Positions 45,441 through 57,050 are shown, counted from the first letter of the stretch. The stretch is 64,000 bases of DNA from Cervus elaphus (GCF_910594005.1 NC_057823.1:64974015-65038014); one strand, 5' to 3'. The notes: a model not told the origin generated them from the sequence alone. Program-made: numbers and translations.

Positions 45441-46214
45441 CTGTTACACTTTCTACACATCGTGTTGACAATGTGACCTGGGATCATTGCTGCCTCTTAG
45501 TCACACGAGGCAGGTTTGAGATTTTTATGGATCAGTCAGTCGTTTCCTAGCTAAATGCTTCTGTGGAAATGGAAAGAAGCCCATGGGAATGATAATTCAA
45601 TTTCCTCATCAACTACCCTTCATCCCCAAAGACTGACCTCTTAGAGCATAGAGCTGCAGTGGAATGTTTGATTCACCAGGAGACTTTTTGCTGGTAGCAG
45701 CATTTTGTCCCTGGTGTTTTCTATTTTGACAACTCATCAGCAGAGTCACTGGAAGGTGACAGGAACTTCACTGTTCAATTAAGGCTTGAGTGTCACCAGA
45801 GTACGTGGAGGAGGAGAAGGAAGAGACCCATGTGGAGGCAGCTAAAATCAATGAGCTTTAACAAGCAGATTAGCCACCTTTCAGAAGTCAGGGCCTTCCC
45901 AAGATTTCAAGCCTGGTGCCTTATACAGTGGGATACCACACCTCTTCTCACAGCATCTGTTTCCTGGTTTACATGTATTGTTCTTCATAAATTACTGTGG
46001 TTTACAAAAGTAAGGGATTATCATCAATTCAACAAACCTTTATCAAGCATCCACTCTGCTATGGATTGTGGCTAAACAACAGAGAGGTTGCTGCCGTAGC
46101 AGTATAGCACACACATTAGCAAGGCCCACAGGCCTAAAATGAGTAATGAAGGACTTTCATGGAGGCTATAACAAAGGTACTCTAATGCCATTTAGTAAAA
46201 GAAGTTAACATCAC
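45441..46214. other. Mostly unassigned sequence
   Basis: A short antisense L2-like 3' end may lie at 46025-46085 (CAATTCAACAAACCTTTATC). Nothing else recognised; the 81-codon frame at 45830-46075 has no recognisable domain. Confidence 0.45.
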
Positions 46215-46400
46215 TCAGGGCTTCTCTAGGTGTGGTCTGAGAGCTACCTGGTCAGAACTCCCCAGGATATTTGTTAGTAAAAAATGTAACATGCTTGGAT
46301 CAATACCTAAGATACTCTGGATATGGGTGCTGGGAAGCTACATTTTTAACAAACTACTTAGGTCTTTCTTTTGCACACTGAAGTTGGGAATCATTGATAT
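46215..46400 (-). mobile_element. MER5A hAT-Charlie remnant
   Basis: AGGTGTGGTCTGAGAGCTAC, CAGGATATTTGTTAGTAAAA, CATTTTTAACAAACTACTTA, and GCACACTGAAGTTGGGAATC span the whole ~190-bp MER5A in order. Ancient, non-autonomous. Confidence 0.65.
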
Positions 46401-46424
46401 GTGTGCATGTGTGGTGATAGCTGA

Positions 46425-46670
46425 GGAAGAATTCAAAGAAGGTCTTTTGTGCAAGATGAGGCTTAGAGTCAGGGGGCTTGGGTGAGAGTTTCCCAGGTAG
46501 GAGTAAGAGCCATGAAGATCCCAAGTGAGTGGAAGGAGACGATCTTCTGTAGAGAAAAAGAAGAACAATGGAGAAAGGCAAGACTTTGGATGCAGGAGCA
46601 TGTCAGTGTTGTTTAGGATTTCAGATTTGCTCATAAGCCACTGAAAAAATTTAGCCTAAGGAGGAGCATA
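46425..46670 (-). repeat. Possible L2 remnant, antisense
   Basis: GAAGAATTCAAAGAAGGTCT and TCATAAGCCACTGAAAAAAT loosely follow the antisense L2 ORF end, and an L2-like end lies left of the MER5A. Weak. Confidence 0.33.
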
Positions 46671-46784
46671 GTTAAATATATATTTTAAACAAATTTAAAA
46701 CAGATTGAAGGGATTGGGATCTCTAGAGAGGATACAGTGAGGAGGTGACTGTGGCAATGATTTGGTAATAAGAAATGCTGTGTG

Positions 46785-46993
46785 TATGTGTGCGCTCAGT
46801 TGTGTTCTATACTTTCGCAACCCCATGACTATAACCCTCCAGGGCCCTCTGTCCATGGGATTGTCCAGGCAAGAATACTGTGGTGGTTTGTCAAGCCCTC
46901 CTCCAGGGAATCTTCCTGACCCAGGGATCAAACACATGTCTCCCATGTCTCCTACATGAGCAGGTAGGTTCTTTACCATTGCTCCACCTGGGA
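46785..46993 (-). repeat. Bov-tA SINE, antisense
   Basis: GTGTGCGCTCAGTTGTGTTC, CCCTCTGTCCATGGGATTGT, CTCCAGGGAATCTTCCTGAC, CCCAGGGATCAAACACATGT and TAGGTTCTTTACCATTGCTC; complete with an insertion near ATGTCTCCTACATGAGC. A 6-bp AATGCT match at both edges may be a TSD. Confidence 0.9.
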
Positions 46994-46998
46994 ATGCT

Positions 46999-47564
46999 AC
47001 CTTGAATTAGATCAGAGGCAATGAGAATGGAGAGAAATTGATGGAATATAGAGGCATTAAGGAGGTCCAATCAACAGGACTTAGCAATCCTACAGACACT
47101 AAATGCCATCACAACCCTGTTAACTCTTGCTCTGGTTTTGAAGATAGGAAATGAACAAGGCATTGCTGCCTTGATGAGAACACATTCTTTGAGGAGACCT
47201 CCTGTTGCCAGGCTCCTCTGTGGACAAGGATGTGCTTTTGTTTGGATAAGACAAAAGTGATTGGGGTAAAAGTCTCCAGTTCAAGGAGTCAGAAGACATT
47301 CGTTTGGCTCCAGACTCTGAAAGTAAATCCCTTGGACCTAGTCAGGGCCTCAGGTTTCTCACATGTATGTCGTGCTATTTTGATACACTCACGTTGCTTT
47401 CCATACTTTTCCTCCTTAGCACTAATAATGACTTAAAATTAAGTGAGAAATACCTCCAATTATTTGTGAAATAACTGTATCATCCATTTAATGATAAGTT
47501 CTACTGGCTGGCTCATTATCTCCAGCTCTAAGAGTATACATGAAACAACTATAAAACTGTAACT
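46999..47564. other. Unassigned sequence
   Basis: No feature recognised. It contains the left flank of the BovB tandem. Confidence 0.45.
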
Positions 47565-48637
47565 GAGGAGATACTCCACATCCAAGGGCAAAAGAGAAGC
47601 CCAAGAAAGATGGTAGGAGGGGCAAAATCACATTTAGAATCAAACCCCATACCTGCCAGAGATGCTCAAAGAGGGCTCAAACAAACCTTGTGTGCACCAG
47701 GACCCAAAGACCCCACAGAGACTGAGACAGAACTGTGTTTGAGTGTCTCCTGCAGAGGTACAGGTCAGCAGTGGACTACTGCAGGGGCTCTGGGTGCAGG
47801 AGACCTGGGTATGGCATAAGCCCTCTTGGAGGAAGTCGCCATTAATCCCATCATAGAGCACCAGAACTTACACAGGTCTGGGGGAACAGACTCTTGGAGG
47901 GTACAAACAAAACCTTGTGTGCAGCAGGACCCAGGAGAAAGGAGCAGTGACCACACAAGAGACCCAGACTCGCCCATGAGTGTCCAGGAATCTTCAGTGG
48001 AGGTGTGGGTTGGCAGTGGCCTCCTGCAGGATTGGGGGCACTACACAGGTACCAGTGTGAACATGGAATATTTTGAAGGAGGTTGCAATTATCTTCATTA
48101 CCTACACAATAGTTTGACCTCAGGTCAAAAAACAGGGAGGGAACACAGGCCTGCCTATTAACAGAAAATTGGATTAAAGATTTACTGAGTATGGCCCTGC
48201 CCATCAGAACAAGACCCAGTTTCCCCCTCAGTCAGTCTCTCCCATCAGGAAGCTTCCATAAGCCTCTCATCCTTCTCCATCAGAGGGAAGACAGAATGAA
48301 AACCACAATCACAGAAAACTAGCCAATCTGATCACATGGACCAGAGCCTTGTCTAACTCATTGAAAATATGAGCCATGCCATGTAGGGCTACCCAAGACA
48401 GATGGGTTATGGTGGAGAGTTCTGAAAAAAAAAACAAAAAAAAAAACATGGTTCACTGGAGAAGGGAATGGCAAAACACTTCAGTATTCTTGCCTTGAGA
48501 ACCTTGCCTTGAGAACCTTGAGAACAGTATGAAAAGTATGAATAGACAGGACACTGAAAGATGAACTCCTCAGGTCGGTAGATGCCCAACATGCTACTGG
48601 AGATTAGTGGAGAAATAACTCCAGAAAGAATGAAGAG

Positions 48638-49066
48638 ATGGAGCCAAAGCAAAAACAACACCCAGTTGTGGATGTGGCTGGTGATGGAAGTAAAGTCCAA
48701 TGCTGTAAAGAGCAATATTGCATAGGAACCAGGAATGTTAGGTCCATGGATCAAGGCAAATTGGAAGTGGTCAAACAGGAGATGGCAAGAGTGAATATCA
48801 ACATTTTAGGAATCAGTGAACTAAAATGGACTGCAATGAGTGAGTTTAACTCAGATGTCTATGATATCTACTACTGTGGGACAGAATCACTTAGAAGAAA
48901 TGGAGTAGCCATCATTGTCAACAAAAGAGTCCAAAAAGGAGTACTTGGATGCAATGTAAAAAATGACAGGATGATCTCTGCTCATTTCCAAGGAAAACCA
49001 TTCAATATCACAGTAATCCAAGTCTATGCCCCAACCAATAATGCTGAAGAAGCTGAAGTTGAATGA
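48638..49066 (+). pseudogene. BovB APE endonuclease region remnant
   Basis: The 142-codon frame keeps the N-terminal endonuclease pattern: GTRNVRSMDQGKLEVVKQEM (the WNVRS-type motif with Trp changed to Arg), VNINILGISELKW with the catalytic-type Glu, RRNGVAIIVNK, and ITVIQVYAPTNN. It ends at a TGA where the family has a sense codon before FYEDLQ. The region after it (49087-49228) continues the domain in another frame with the IIGDWN-type metal-binding motif. In live elements this enzyme nicks target DNA to prime reverse transcription. Confidence 0.85.
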
Positions 49067-50269
49067 TTCTATGAAGATCTACAAGATCTTCTAGAACTAA
49101 CACCCAAAAAAGATGTCCTTTTCATTATAGGGGACTGGAATGCAAAAGTAGGAAGTCAGGGAACACCTGGAGTAACAGGCAAATCTGGCCTTGGAGTACA
49201 GAATGTAGCAAGACAAAGATAATAGACTTTTGCCAAGAGAACACACTGGTCATAGCAAACACTCTCTTCCAAAACACAAGAGAAGACTGTACTCATGGAC
49301 ATCACCAGATAGTCAATACCAAAATCAGATTGATTATACTATTTGTAGCCAAAGAGGGAGAAGCTCTATACACTCAGCAAAAACAAGACTTAGAGCTGAT
49401 TGTGGCTCGGATCATGAACTCCTTATTGCCAAATTCAGGCTTAAATTGAAGAAAGCAGGGGAAACCACTAGACCATTCAGGTATGACCTAAATCAAATCC
49501 CTTACGATTATACAGAGGAAGTGACAAATAGAGTCAAGGGATTAGATCTGATAGACAGAGTGCCTATGGACAGAGGTTCCTGACATTGTACAGTAGGCAG
49601 TGATCAAGATCATCCCGAAGTAAAGGAAATGCAAAGAGGCAAAAGCCTTGTCTGAGAAGACCTTACAAATAGCTGTGAATGAAAGGAATCAAAAGGCAAA
49701 GGAGAAAAGGAACGATACACCCATTTGAATACTAAGTTCCAAAGAATAGAAAGAAGAGATAAGAAAGCCTTTCTCAGTGACCAATCCAAAGAAACAGAGG
49801 AAATAACAGAATGGGAAAGACTAGAAATCTCTTCAAGAAAATTAGATACCAACGGAACATTTCATGCAAAGATGGACACAATAAAGGACAGAAATAGTAT
49901 GGACCTAACAGAAGCAGAAGATATTAAGAAGAGGTAGCAAGAATACACAGAAGAACTGTACAAAAAAGATCTCCATAACCCAGATAATCACAATGGTATG
50001 ATCACAATGATATGACCCAGACATCCTGGAATGTGAAGTCAAGTAAGCCTTAGGAAGCATCACTATGAACAAAGCTAGTGGAGCTGATGGAATTCCAGTT
50101 GGGTTATTTCAAATCCTAAAAGATGATGCTGTGAAAGTGCTGCACTCAATATGCCAGCAAATTTGGAAAACTTAGCACTGGCCACAGGCCTGGAAAAGGT
50201 CAGTTTTCATTCCAATCCCAAAGAAAGGCAATGCAAAGAATGCTCAAACCACTGCACAATTGCACTCAT

Positions 50270-50935
50270 CGCACATGCTAGTAAAGTAATGCTTAAAATT
50301 CTCCAAGCCAGGCTTCAGCAATACGTGAACCATGAACTTCCACATGTTCAAGCTGGTTTTAGAAAAGGCAGAGGAACCAGAGATCAAATTGCCAACATCC
50401 ACTGGATCATCGAAAAAGCAAGAGAGTTCCAGAAAAACATCTATTCTGCTTTGTTGACTATGCCAAAGCCTTTGACTGTGTGGATCACAATAAAGTGTGG
50501 AAAATTCTGAAAGAGATGGGAATACCAGACCACCTGACCTGCCTCTTGAGAAACCTGTATGCAGGTCAGGAAGCAACAGTTAGAACTGGACATGGACCAA
50601 CAGACTGGTTCCAAATAGGAAAAGGAGCATGTCAAGGCTGTATATTGTCACCCTGCTTATTTAACTTATATGCAGAGTACATCATGAGAAACACTGGGCT
50701 GGAAGAAGCACAAACTGGAATTAAGACTGCTGGGAGAAGTATCAATAACCTCAGATATGCAGATGACACCACCCTTATGGCAGAAAGTGGAGAGGAACTA
50801 AAAAGTCTCTTGATGAAAGTGAAAGAGGAGAGTGAAAAAGTTGGCTTAAAGCTCAACATTCAGAAAACCAAGATCATGGCATCTGGTCCATCACTTCATG
50901 GCAAACAGATGGGGAAACAGTGGAAACAGGGCTGA
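50270..50935 (+). pseudogene. BovB reverse transcriptase region remnant
   Basis: The RT domain is spread over two frames with a frameshift near 50455. First: VMLKILQARLQQYVNHELPH, AGFRKGRGTRDQIANIHWII. Second (50480-50935): GIPDHLTCLLRNLYAGQE, GPTDWFQIGKGACQGCILSP with CLFNLYAEYIM, then LRYADDTTLMAE containing an intact YADD catalytic box, and VGLKLNIQKTKIMASGP. RT copies BovB RNA at the nicked target. Both active-site Asp codons survive, but the frame is broken elsewhere. Confidence 0.88.
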
Positions 50936-51535
50936 CTTTATTTTTCTGGGCTCCAAAGTCATTGCAGATGGTGATTGCAGCCATGAAATTAAAAGACGCT
51001 TACTCCTTGGATGAAAAGTTATGACCAACCTAGACAGCATATTAAAAAGCAGAGATGTTACTTTGTCAACAAAGGTCCATCTAGTCGAGGCTATGTTTTT
51101 TCCAGTGGTCATGTATGGATGTGAGAATTGGACTATAAAGAAAGCTGAGCACAGAAGAGTGATGCTTTGAACTGTGGTGTTGGAGAAGACTCTTGAGAGC
51201 TCCTTGGACTGCAAGGAAATCCAACCAGTCCATCCTAAAGGAGATCAGTCCTGGGTGTTCATTGGTAGGACTGATGTTGAAGCTGAAACTCCAATAGTTT
51301 GGCCACCTGCTGCAAAGGGCTGACTCATTTGAAAAAAACCCTGATGGTGGGAAAGATTTAGGGCAGAAAGAGAAGGGGATGACAGTGGATGAGATGGTTG
51401 GATAGCATCACTGACTCAATGGACATGGGTTTGGGTGGACTCCAGGAGATGGTGATGGACAGGGAGGCCTGGCATGCTGTGGTTCATGGAGTCGCAAAGA
51501 GCTGGACACGAATGAAAGCCTGAACTGAACACACA

Positions 51536-52785
51536 CTATTAAAGTAATGCTCAAAATTCCCCAAGCCAGGCTTCAACAGTACATGAACCATGAACTTCCA
51601 GATGTTCAAGCTGGATTTACAAAAGGCAGAGGAACCAGAGTACAAATTGCCAACATCCATTGGATTATCCCAAAAGCAAGAGAGTTCCAGAAAAACATCT
51701 ACTTCTGCTTTATTGACTATACTGAAGCCTTTGACTGTGTCACAACAAACTGTGGAAAATTCTGAAAGAGATGGGAATATGAGACCACCTGACCTGTCTC
51801 CTGAGAAATCTGTATGCAGGTCAAGAAGCAGCAATTAGAACTGGACATGAAACAACAGATGGTTTCCAAATGGGGAAAAGAGTACATCAAGGCTGTATAT
51901 TATCACCCTGCTTATTTAACCTATATGCAGAGTACATCGTGAGAAATGCTGGACAGGATGAAGCAGAAGCTGGAATTAAGATTTTGGGAGAAATATCAAT
52001 AACCTCAAATATGCAGATGACACCACCCTTATGGCAGAAAGTGAAGAACTAAAGAGCCTCTTGATGAAATTGAAAAAGGAGAGTGAAAAAGATGATTTAA
52101 AACTCAGTATTTGAAAAACTAAGATCATGGCATCTGGTTCCATTACTTAATGGCAAATAAATAGAGAAACAGTAGAAACAGTGGCAGAGTTTATTTTGGG
52201 GGGCTCCAACATTACTGCAGACCGTGACTGCAGCCAAGAACTTAAAAGACGCTTGCTCCTTGGAAGAAAAGTTATGACCAATTTACATAGCATATTAAAA
52301 AGCAGAGACATTACTGTGCCAACAAAGATGTGTCTAGTCATAGCTTTCGTTTTTCCAGTAGTCATGTATGGATGTGAGAGTTGGACCTGAAGAAAACTGA
52401 GCACCGAAGAATTGATGCTTTTGAACTCTAGTGTTGGAGAAGACTCTTTAGAGTCTCTTGGACAGCAAGGGAATCCAACCAGTCCATCCTAAAGGAAATC
52501 AGTCCTGAATATTCATTGGAAGGACTGAAGCTGAAACTCCAATACTTTGGCCACCTGATGTGAAGAACTGACTCATTTGAAAAGACCCTAATGCTGGAAA
52601 AGATTGAATGCAAGAGTTGAAGGAGACAATAGAGGATGAGGTGGTTGGATGGCATCACTGCCTCAATGGACATTAGTTTGAGTAGCCTCCTGGAGTTGGT
52701 GATGAACAGGGAAGCCTGGCGTGCTGCCACCCATGGGGTCACAAAGAGTCAGACACGACTGAATGACTGAACTGACCTGAAATTC
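51536..52785 (+). mobile_element. Second BovB copy, 5'-truncated, in tandem
   Basis: Begins in the RT domain at ACACTATTAAAGTAATGCTC and runs in the same orientation to GACTGAATGACTGAACTGA. Translated pieces keep QVQAGF/VQAGFTKGRGTRVQIANI (51547-51765), MGKRVHQGCILSPCLFNLYA (51870-52052) and LILGGSNITADRDCSQELKR-like (52181-52390). The YADD box reads as CAGATGACACC in a broken frame. It differs from the neighbouring copy at many sites, so it is not a recent duplication of it. Confidence 0.92.
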
Positions 52786-52879
52786 CTGCCCTTGTAGGAC
52801 TCACTCTTTGGAGTATGGATAGATGAATATGATATTAAGAGGGAAAATAGGCAGAATCTAGTGACTGTTCACAAGTGGA

Positions 52880-53150
52880 GATTGATGGTGAGAAAGAATG
52901 AAAGTCTAGGATTGTCCCCATGTTTCTAGCTTGGTACATGGGTAGATGGAGTTACCAGTGATTGAAGCATAGAAATCTATAGAAGAAACACAGTTTAAAA
53001 GTAAACCAAGACTAATTTAAGGCATCCAACTGTCTGCAAGATATACAAACAGAAATGTCTGGTGGGCAGTAGGCTATAGAATTTTGAGGCTTTGATAAGA
53101 TTTTCAAGTCAGAAATTTTGCATATACTTTGGAAAAGTAGCATGGGCTCT
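52880..53150 (-). repeat. Possible L2 remnant, antisense
   Basis: AAGTCTAGGATTGTCCCCAT and CATCCAACTGTCTGCAAGAT, then GGTGGGCAGTAGGCTATAGA, resemble the antisense L2 ORF section that is clear at 12220-12430. Diverged. Confidence 0.42.
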
Positions 53151-53189
53151 TTTATTTAATAAATAAAATGGCAGAGAATTTAATGAAAT

Positions 53190-53410
53190 CCAATTAATAA
53201 CTGCTGTTATTTATAACTATGGCAGCGTCAATTTTATGTACTTTGATTTATTTCATCCTCATGTCAATTCTATGGGGTAGATATCCTTGTAATTTCCATT
53301 TTGAAGATGAGGATACTGAGGGATAGAAAGTTTGAGCACCTTGCTCAAGGTTACACAGGCCATAAGGGGTGAAGACCGCCTTTCAATCCCAACTGTCAGA
53401 AGTTACTTTC
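53190..53410 (-). repeat. MIR SINE, antisense, nearly complete
   Basis: TTTATTTCATCCTCATGTCA, TCTATGGGGTAGATATCCTT, CATTTTGAAGATGAGGATAC, CCTTGCTCAAGGTTACACAG, and CTTTCAATCCCAACTGTCAG follow antisense MIR over its whole core. Confidence 0.83.
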
Positions 53411-53539
53411 TTTGCTCTCAGGGTGATGTTCTTCAACCTGTCATGCACCTGATCTCTTAGCAGCCAGGCCATCCTCCATCACTCAGAACACACATCATAA
53501 TAACTGTTTACTGTCTTACTCACTTCAGAGCTTGTGAAA

Positions 53540-53690
53540 GTCTTGGCTAGAGATATTACCTTATTGGTCTTCATTATTTTCCATGTGCAAAAACTGAGGC
53601 AAAGAATGATAAAATAACCTCCATATGGTCATATAGTCCGGGGAGTGGGGTGGGGTATTTGAACTCAGCTCTATTTCCAGGATTAATAAG
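53540..53690 (-). repeat. MIR SINE, antisense
   Basis: TTATTTTCCATGTGCAAAAA, ACTGAGGCAAAGAATGATAA, CCATATGGTCATATAGTC and GTATTTGAACTCAGCTCTAT follow antisense MIR. Confidence 0.58.
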
Positions 53691-53924
53691 TTTAACTGTT
53701 CCATAACCGTAAAACAGTGTTTTTGAATACAAACTTTTCCATCACTAGAAGCTGACACAGGAAGTGCAAGCATTGGTGTGGGAAGAGGTTAAGTAAAATA
53801 TAGTCTAGGAACCACCATTCAATTTGTGATGTCAAAGAAATGTTACGTGTCCCTTTTGATCTTTAAGTGGAAGCATTTAAATCAGTTAGTCCATCAAGCT
53901 CTAAGATAACTAGTGAGAACCTAC

Positions 53925-54095
53925 TGTGTAACTTAGGGGCCTCTGCTTCGTGCCCTGTGGTGACCTACATGGGAAGGAAACCCAGAAAAGAGGGAATGTA
54001 TGTATACATATAGCTGATTCACTTTGGTGTACAGCAGAAACTGACATGACATTGTAAAGTAATTACATTCCAATAATTTTAAAAAAATAAAAATT
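53925..54095 (+). repeat. Ruminant L1 3' tail, sense
   Basis: TGCCCTGTGGTGACCTACAT, GTATACATATAGCTGATTCA, GTACAGCAGAAACTGACATG, GACATTGTAAAGTAATTACA and an A-rich end are the last ~170 bases of ruminant L1. Confidence 0.82.
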
Positions 54096-54269
54096 TGAAA
54101 GTATTATATAGGGAGGGAAAAAAGATTGAACATCTTTAGACATTACCAAAACCAGCTTTAAAATACCAAATAATTCTTGTTGTTCAACAGAGACTGCTTT
54201 AAATGCAATATTCTACTTGACCCTCACAATCAGTACGAAGCGGCATTGTCATTTATTATGCGTTGGTAA

Positions 54270-54660
54270 GAAACAGGGCAACACTCCCAACAGGGAATCA
54301 TTTATACCAAACCCCATATCACCAAACTGAGACTTACAGTTTCAAATCCTTCAAAAATGCAGTCTTAAACCAGTCAGTCAGGAATCGCCTGCTCCACACT
54401 AGTTAGTAATCTTCCTGGTAGACCCCTGTAAACACAGAAAGGAGAGTGACCTTGGAACAACCAATCTGCTTTTTTTGCTTAGTATATAACTTCCTTGTTC
54501 CTGCTCCCTTCTCCCTATAAAAGCCTGCCATTCTGTACAGCTCCTCAGAGCTCCATTTTATTATCTGCTAGATTGGATGCTGCCCAATTCATGAATTGTT
54601 GAATACAGCCAGTAAGGTATTTAAAATTTATTCAGTTTTTTTTTTTTTTTTTTAACACCA
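54270..54660 (+). mobile_element. Solo-LTR-like block of an endogenous retrovirus
   Basis: Core-promoter layout of an LTR: CAATCTGC box region at about 54462, TATAAAAG at 54516-54523, CTCCTCAGAGCTCC about 20-35 bases downstream, a TGGATGCTGCCCAATTCATG stretch, a degraded AATACA polyadenylation signal at 54602-54607 and a T-rich end (54639-54655). The left part (AAGAAACAGGGCAACACTCC) also resembles mammalian ERV LTRs as I remember them. No internal viral genes adjoin. Family name not assigned. Confidence 0.55.
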
Positions 54661-55774
54661 TCCTACTTCCATTCTTTACGGAGGAGAGAATTAAACTTTA
54701 AGTAAATTAAATAAACATCTCAAGGACACACAACTTGTAAAGGACACTGCAATTTCAAATTTACATATGTCTCATGCTCAAGCCGAAGAACTTAAATATT
54801 CTATATTATTTCTCTTTGACTTATCATAGAAATGACTCTGCTAAACCTGAGATTTAGTTAAGAGACAACTGAAGCAGATAATTTTACCCTAGAATACTGT
54901 TTGTGTAAGATCAATAACTCAGGTATGCACCACAATGAGAGTACTTTTTTACTAAGACAGAAAAGAGTTATTCACAACTCTTCAACTGCCCCATCCAAGT
55001 TTTTCAGCCTGTTTGTAATGCTGCTGAAAAATAGTAAGTTCTACTGTTTTGACTGCATATTATGGAGAAGTACAACATTGACCATTTCTAGTGTCATTTG
55101 GACATTGGGATGAAAACAGGTGCTAAGAAATGGGTAACCCCGACTGATGGTGATAAATAAGTTTACTCAAATACATCTCTTACTATGGACTCACAGCCGG
55201 GTCTTTTCCCCTACTCGTTCACTGGGTTTGTTTTCAATTTTGGTGTTTTGGAGTCTTACATTTTATAACAATCTTATATCTCTCCTGGATTTCAGTATAT
55301 GGCTGATAGAATCTTTAGCTGAACAATAAACAGAAGAAGCAAATGCAAAAGAAAGGCTGGTAAAGATTGAGGAAAACTGGATAGGTACTACAGGTGAAAT
55401 AAGGGATGGCAAAAATCCTAGTTGCCTGACATCTTTTACTTCCTCTTGGAAAATGCAAATGCCCCTGAAGGGTCAGAAGATGGCCATTTATAGCTTAGTA
55501 GGAATTAGTTTATTCAGTTTTCTTCCTACCTTCTGGGCATATTCCTGAATTAGAAGAGTCTGAAAGATCACCTAATTCAATCTCTCACAATCAGACTAAG
55601 TCACTGAGGGTGGGAGATGGGGATGGTTTGATCAGGAATCCACAGCTAGTTTTATAATTAGCTTTGGAACTCAAAAAGGAGGAACCTCAATACAGTGCTC
55701 TTCCTTTCAATACCATGCTGTTCCAGATATTAAAATGTAGAGATACCATTATAGACACAGCATAACATATAGTT
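54661..55774. other. Mostly unassigned sequence
   Basis: A weak ancient-SINE-like region occupies about 55545-55740 (GAAAGATCACCTAATTCAAT, ACTAAGTCACTGAGGG). Otherwise nothing recognised; frames of 60-70 codons at 54901 and 55147 show no domain. Confidence 0.45.
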
Positions 55775-55990
55775 GAGTGGCATGTGGAGACAAATAGACC
55801 TGGATCCTCTACTCACTAGCTTTGGGAACCTAGGAATATTTCTTATCTTTTCAAAGCCTCAATTTGTTCATCTGAAAAATGGAGATAAATAGTATCTATC
55901 TCATTATGTTGCAAAAATTAAATAAAATTATGCATATAATATTCTTAGAAGAGTGCCTGGTGGCAGAAGATAACTGATACATGCTGATTC
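55775..55990 (+). repeat. MIR SINE, sense
   Basis: GACCTGGATCCTCTACTCAC, TTCAAAGCCTCAATTTGTTC, ATCTGAAAAATGGAGATAAA, CTATCTCATTATGTTGCAAA and AGAGTGCCTGGTGGC follow sense MIR. Confidence 0.78.
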
Positions 55991-56430
55991 TTTAAAATGT
56001 ACCACTTTAGAATTATTCAAACCTTGACAATGGTTTATTTGAATACAGGCGGATCAAGATCTTAGATAAATATTTTGGTTAAAATGACTTCTTCAGGATC
56101 TAAATCAGTTTTATGTTAGGTGGCACTTGTCAAATGCTACTATAAAATGCCAAGGATGTATGCAGTAAACAATACACATCTTTAGAAATTTCCCTTCCCA
56201 ACATCTTCTTAACTGTGCCAGGCAGAACACATTCTGTACAATTGATATTTCTTGAGATAGATGTTTGAGTTTATCATGGAAGGGCTGATCAATGTACTTA
56301 CTTCCTGTGAATTTCTAGTTTTCATGAAGAAGCTTTGGTTCCGATAGGGACAGAGTAAAGGGGCAAAATAAGTGAACAAATAGTTAATCCCACTAGGGGA
56401 TTGTAAGTAAAGAAAAAAGTATAGGAGATC
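55991..56430. other. Unassigned sequence
   Basis: No feature recognised. Confidence 0.45.
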
Positions 56431-57050
56431 CTGTATGTTAATGATTACTCAAGAAAGCAGGTTTGCTTAACCACAAAACCAAGCAGACTTGCTTAGCAGC
56501 AAAATCATGCAACAGAAGCATGAGACATGCCCCTAAACACTAAAAAAATGGTGACATGAGACCCACACCCTGCCCAGTGAGCTCAGTAAGTTAATGACCC
56601 CTAGGACATGCTCTGTGCACACAGTTTAAAAATAATGATTGAAATGTAACATTTCAAACTGAAAGGCACTCATTGTACTGACACCTGAAATAATTTTTCC
56701 ATAGTGCTATGACAGTCCTAGCTTGATCATGTAGGGACAAGAAAACTACCCACCCCCTCAACCTGGAGGACAGAAGCTTGATGTCTACTCAAGAATGAGG
56801 AAGAAAATTGGTCTTTCCCCCTCCCTACTTTTCTTTTGACTATAAAACAATGCCCACTAAGTCTTGGGGCATTGCACCCTCTCGCCCACCAGCTTATAAT
56901 CCTCACAAGCATCCAACTCTAATGAATCACTTCTTATCTATCACTTTGCCTCTCACTGAATTCTTTCTATGCTGAGACACAAAGGACCAGAGCTCAATGC
57001 CACCTAGTTATTTAGCGATTAGCCACCACTAATTAAATTTCAGAATTCTC
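56431..57050 (+). mobile_element. Solo-LTR-like block (second)
   Basis: U3-like A-rich left part (AGCAGGTTTGCTTAACCACA, ACATGCCCCTAAACACTAAA), then TATAAAAC at 56841-56848, GGGGCATTGCACCCTCTCGC downstream, and a right part AGACACAAAGGACCAGAGCT with GCCACCTAGTTATTTAGC. The order matches a mammalian ERV1- or ERV3-type LTR, but I cannot name the family. No internal viral region adjoins. Borders uncertain by tens of bases. Confidence 0.5.

Larger units (their letters stand above)
47565..51532 (+). mobile_element. Near-full-length BovB (RTE) LINE
   Basis: BovB is a non-LTR retrotransposon of the RTE clade with one ORF encoding an APE-type endonuclease and a reverse transcriptase. This copy starts near GAGATACTCCACATCCAAGG and has a ~1-kb 5' region (AAAGATGGTAGGAGGGGCAA, GCATAAGCCCTCTTGGAGGA, GAAAACCACAATCACAGAAA), the endonuclease, the RT and the terminal ACGAATGAAAGCCTGAACTG. 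About 3.97 kb, close to the family's usual 3.8-4 kb. The ORF is broken by stops (for example TGA at 49064) and frameshifts, so it is inactive. It also has an A-rich expansion at 48425-48449. It is joined directly to a second BovB at 51536. Confidence 0.93.

Noticed and set aside
47610..48204. Cluster of 70-117-codon frames on both strands
   Set aside because: They lie in the 5' region of the BovB element, outside its enzyme-coding part, and are present in BovB copies generally.
48407..48754. 115-codon antisense frame with Phe-rich start
   Set aside because: Antisense of the BovB 5' region, and the Phe run comes from the A-rich expansion at 48425-48449.
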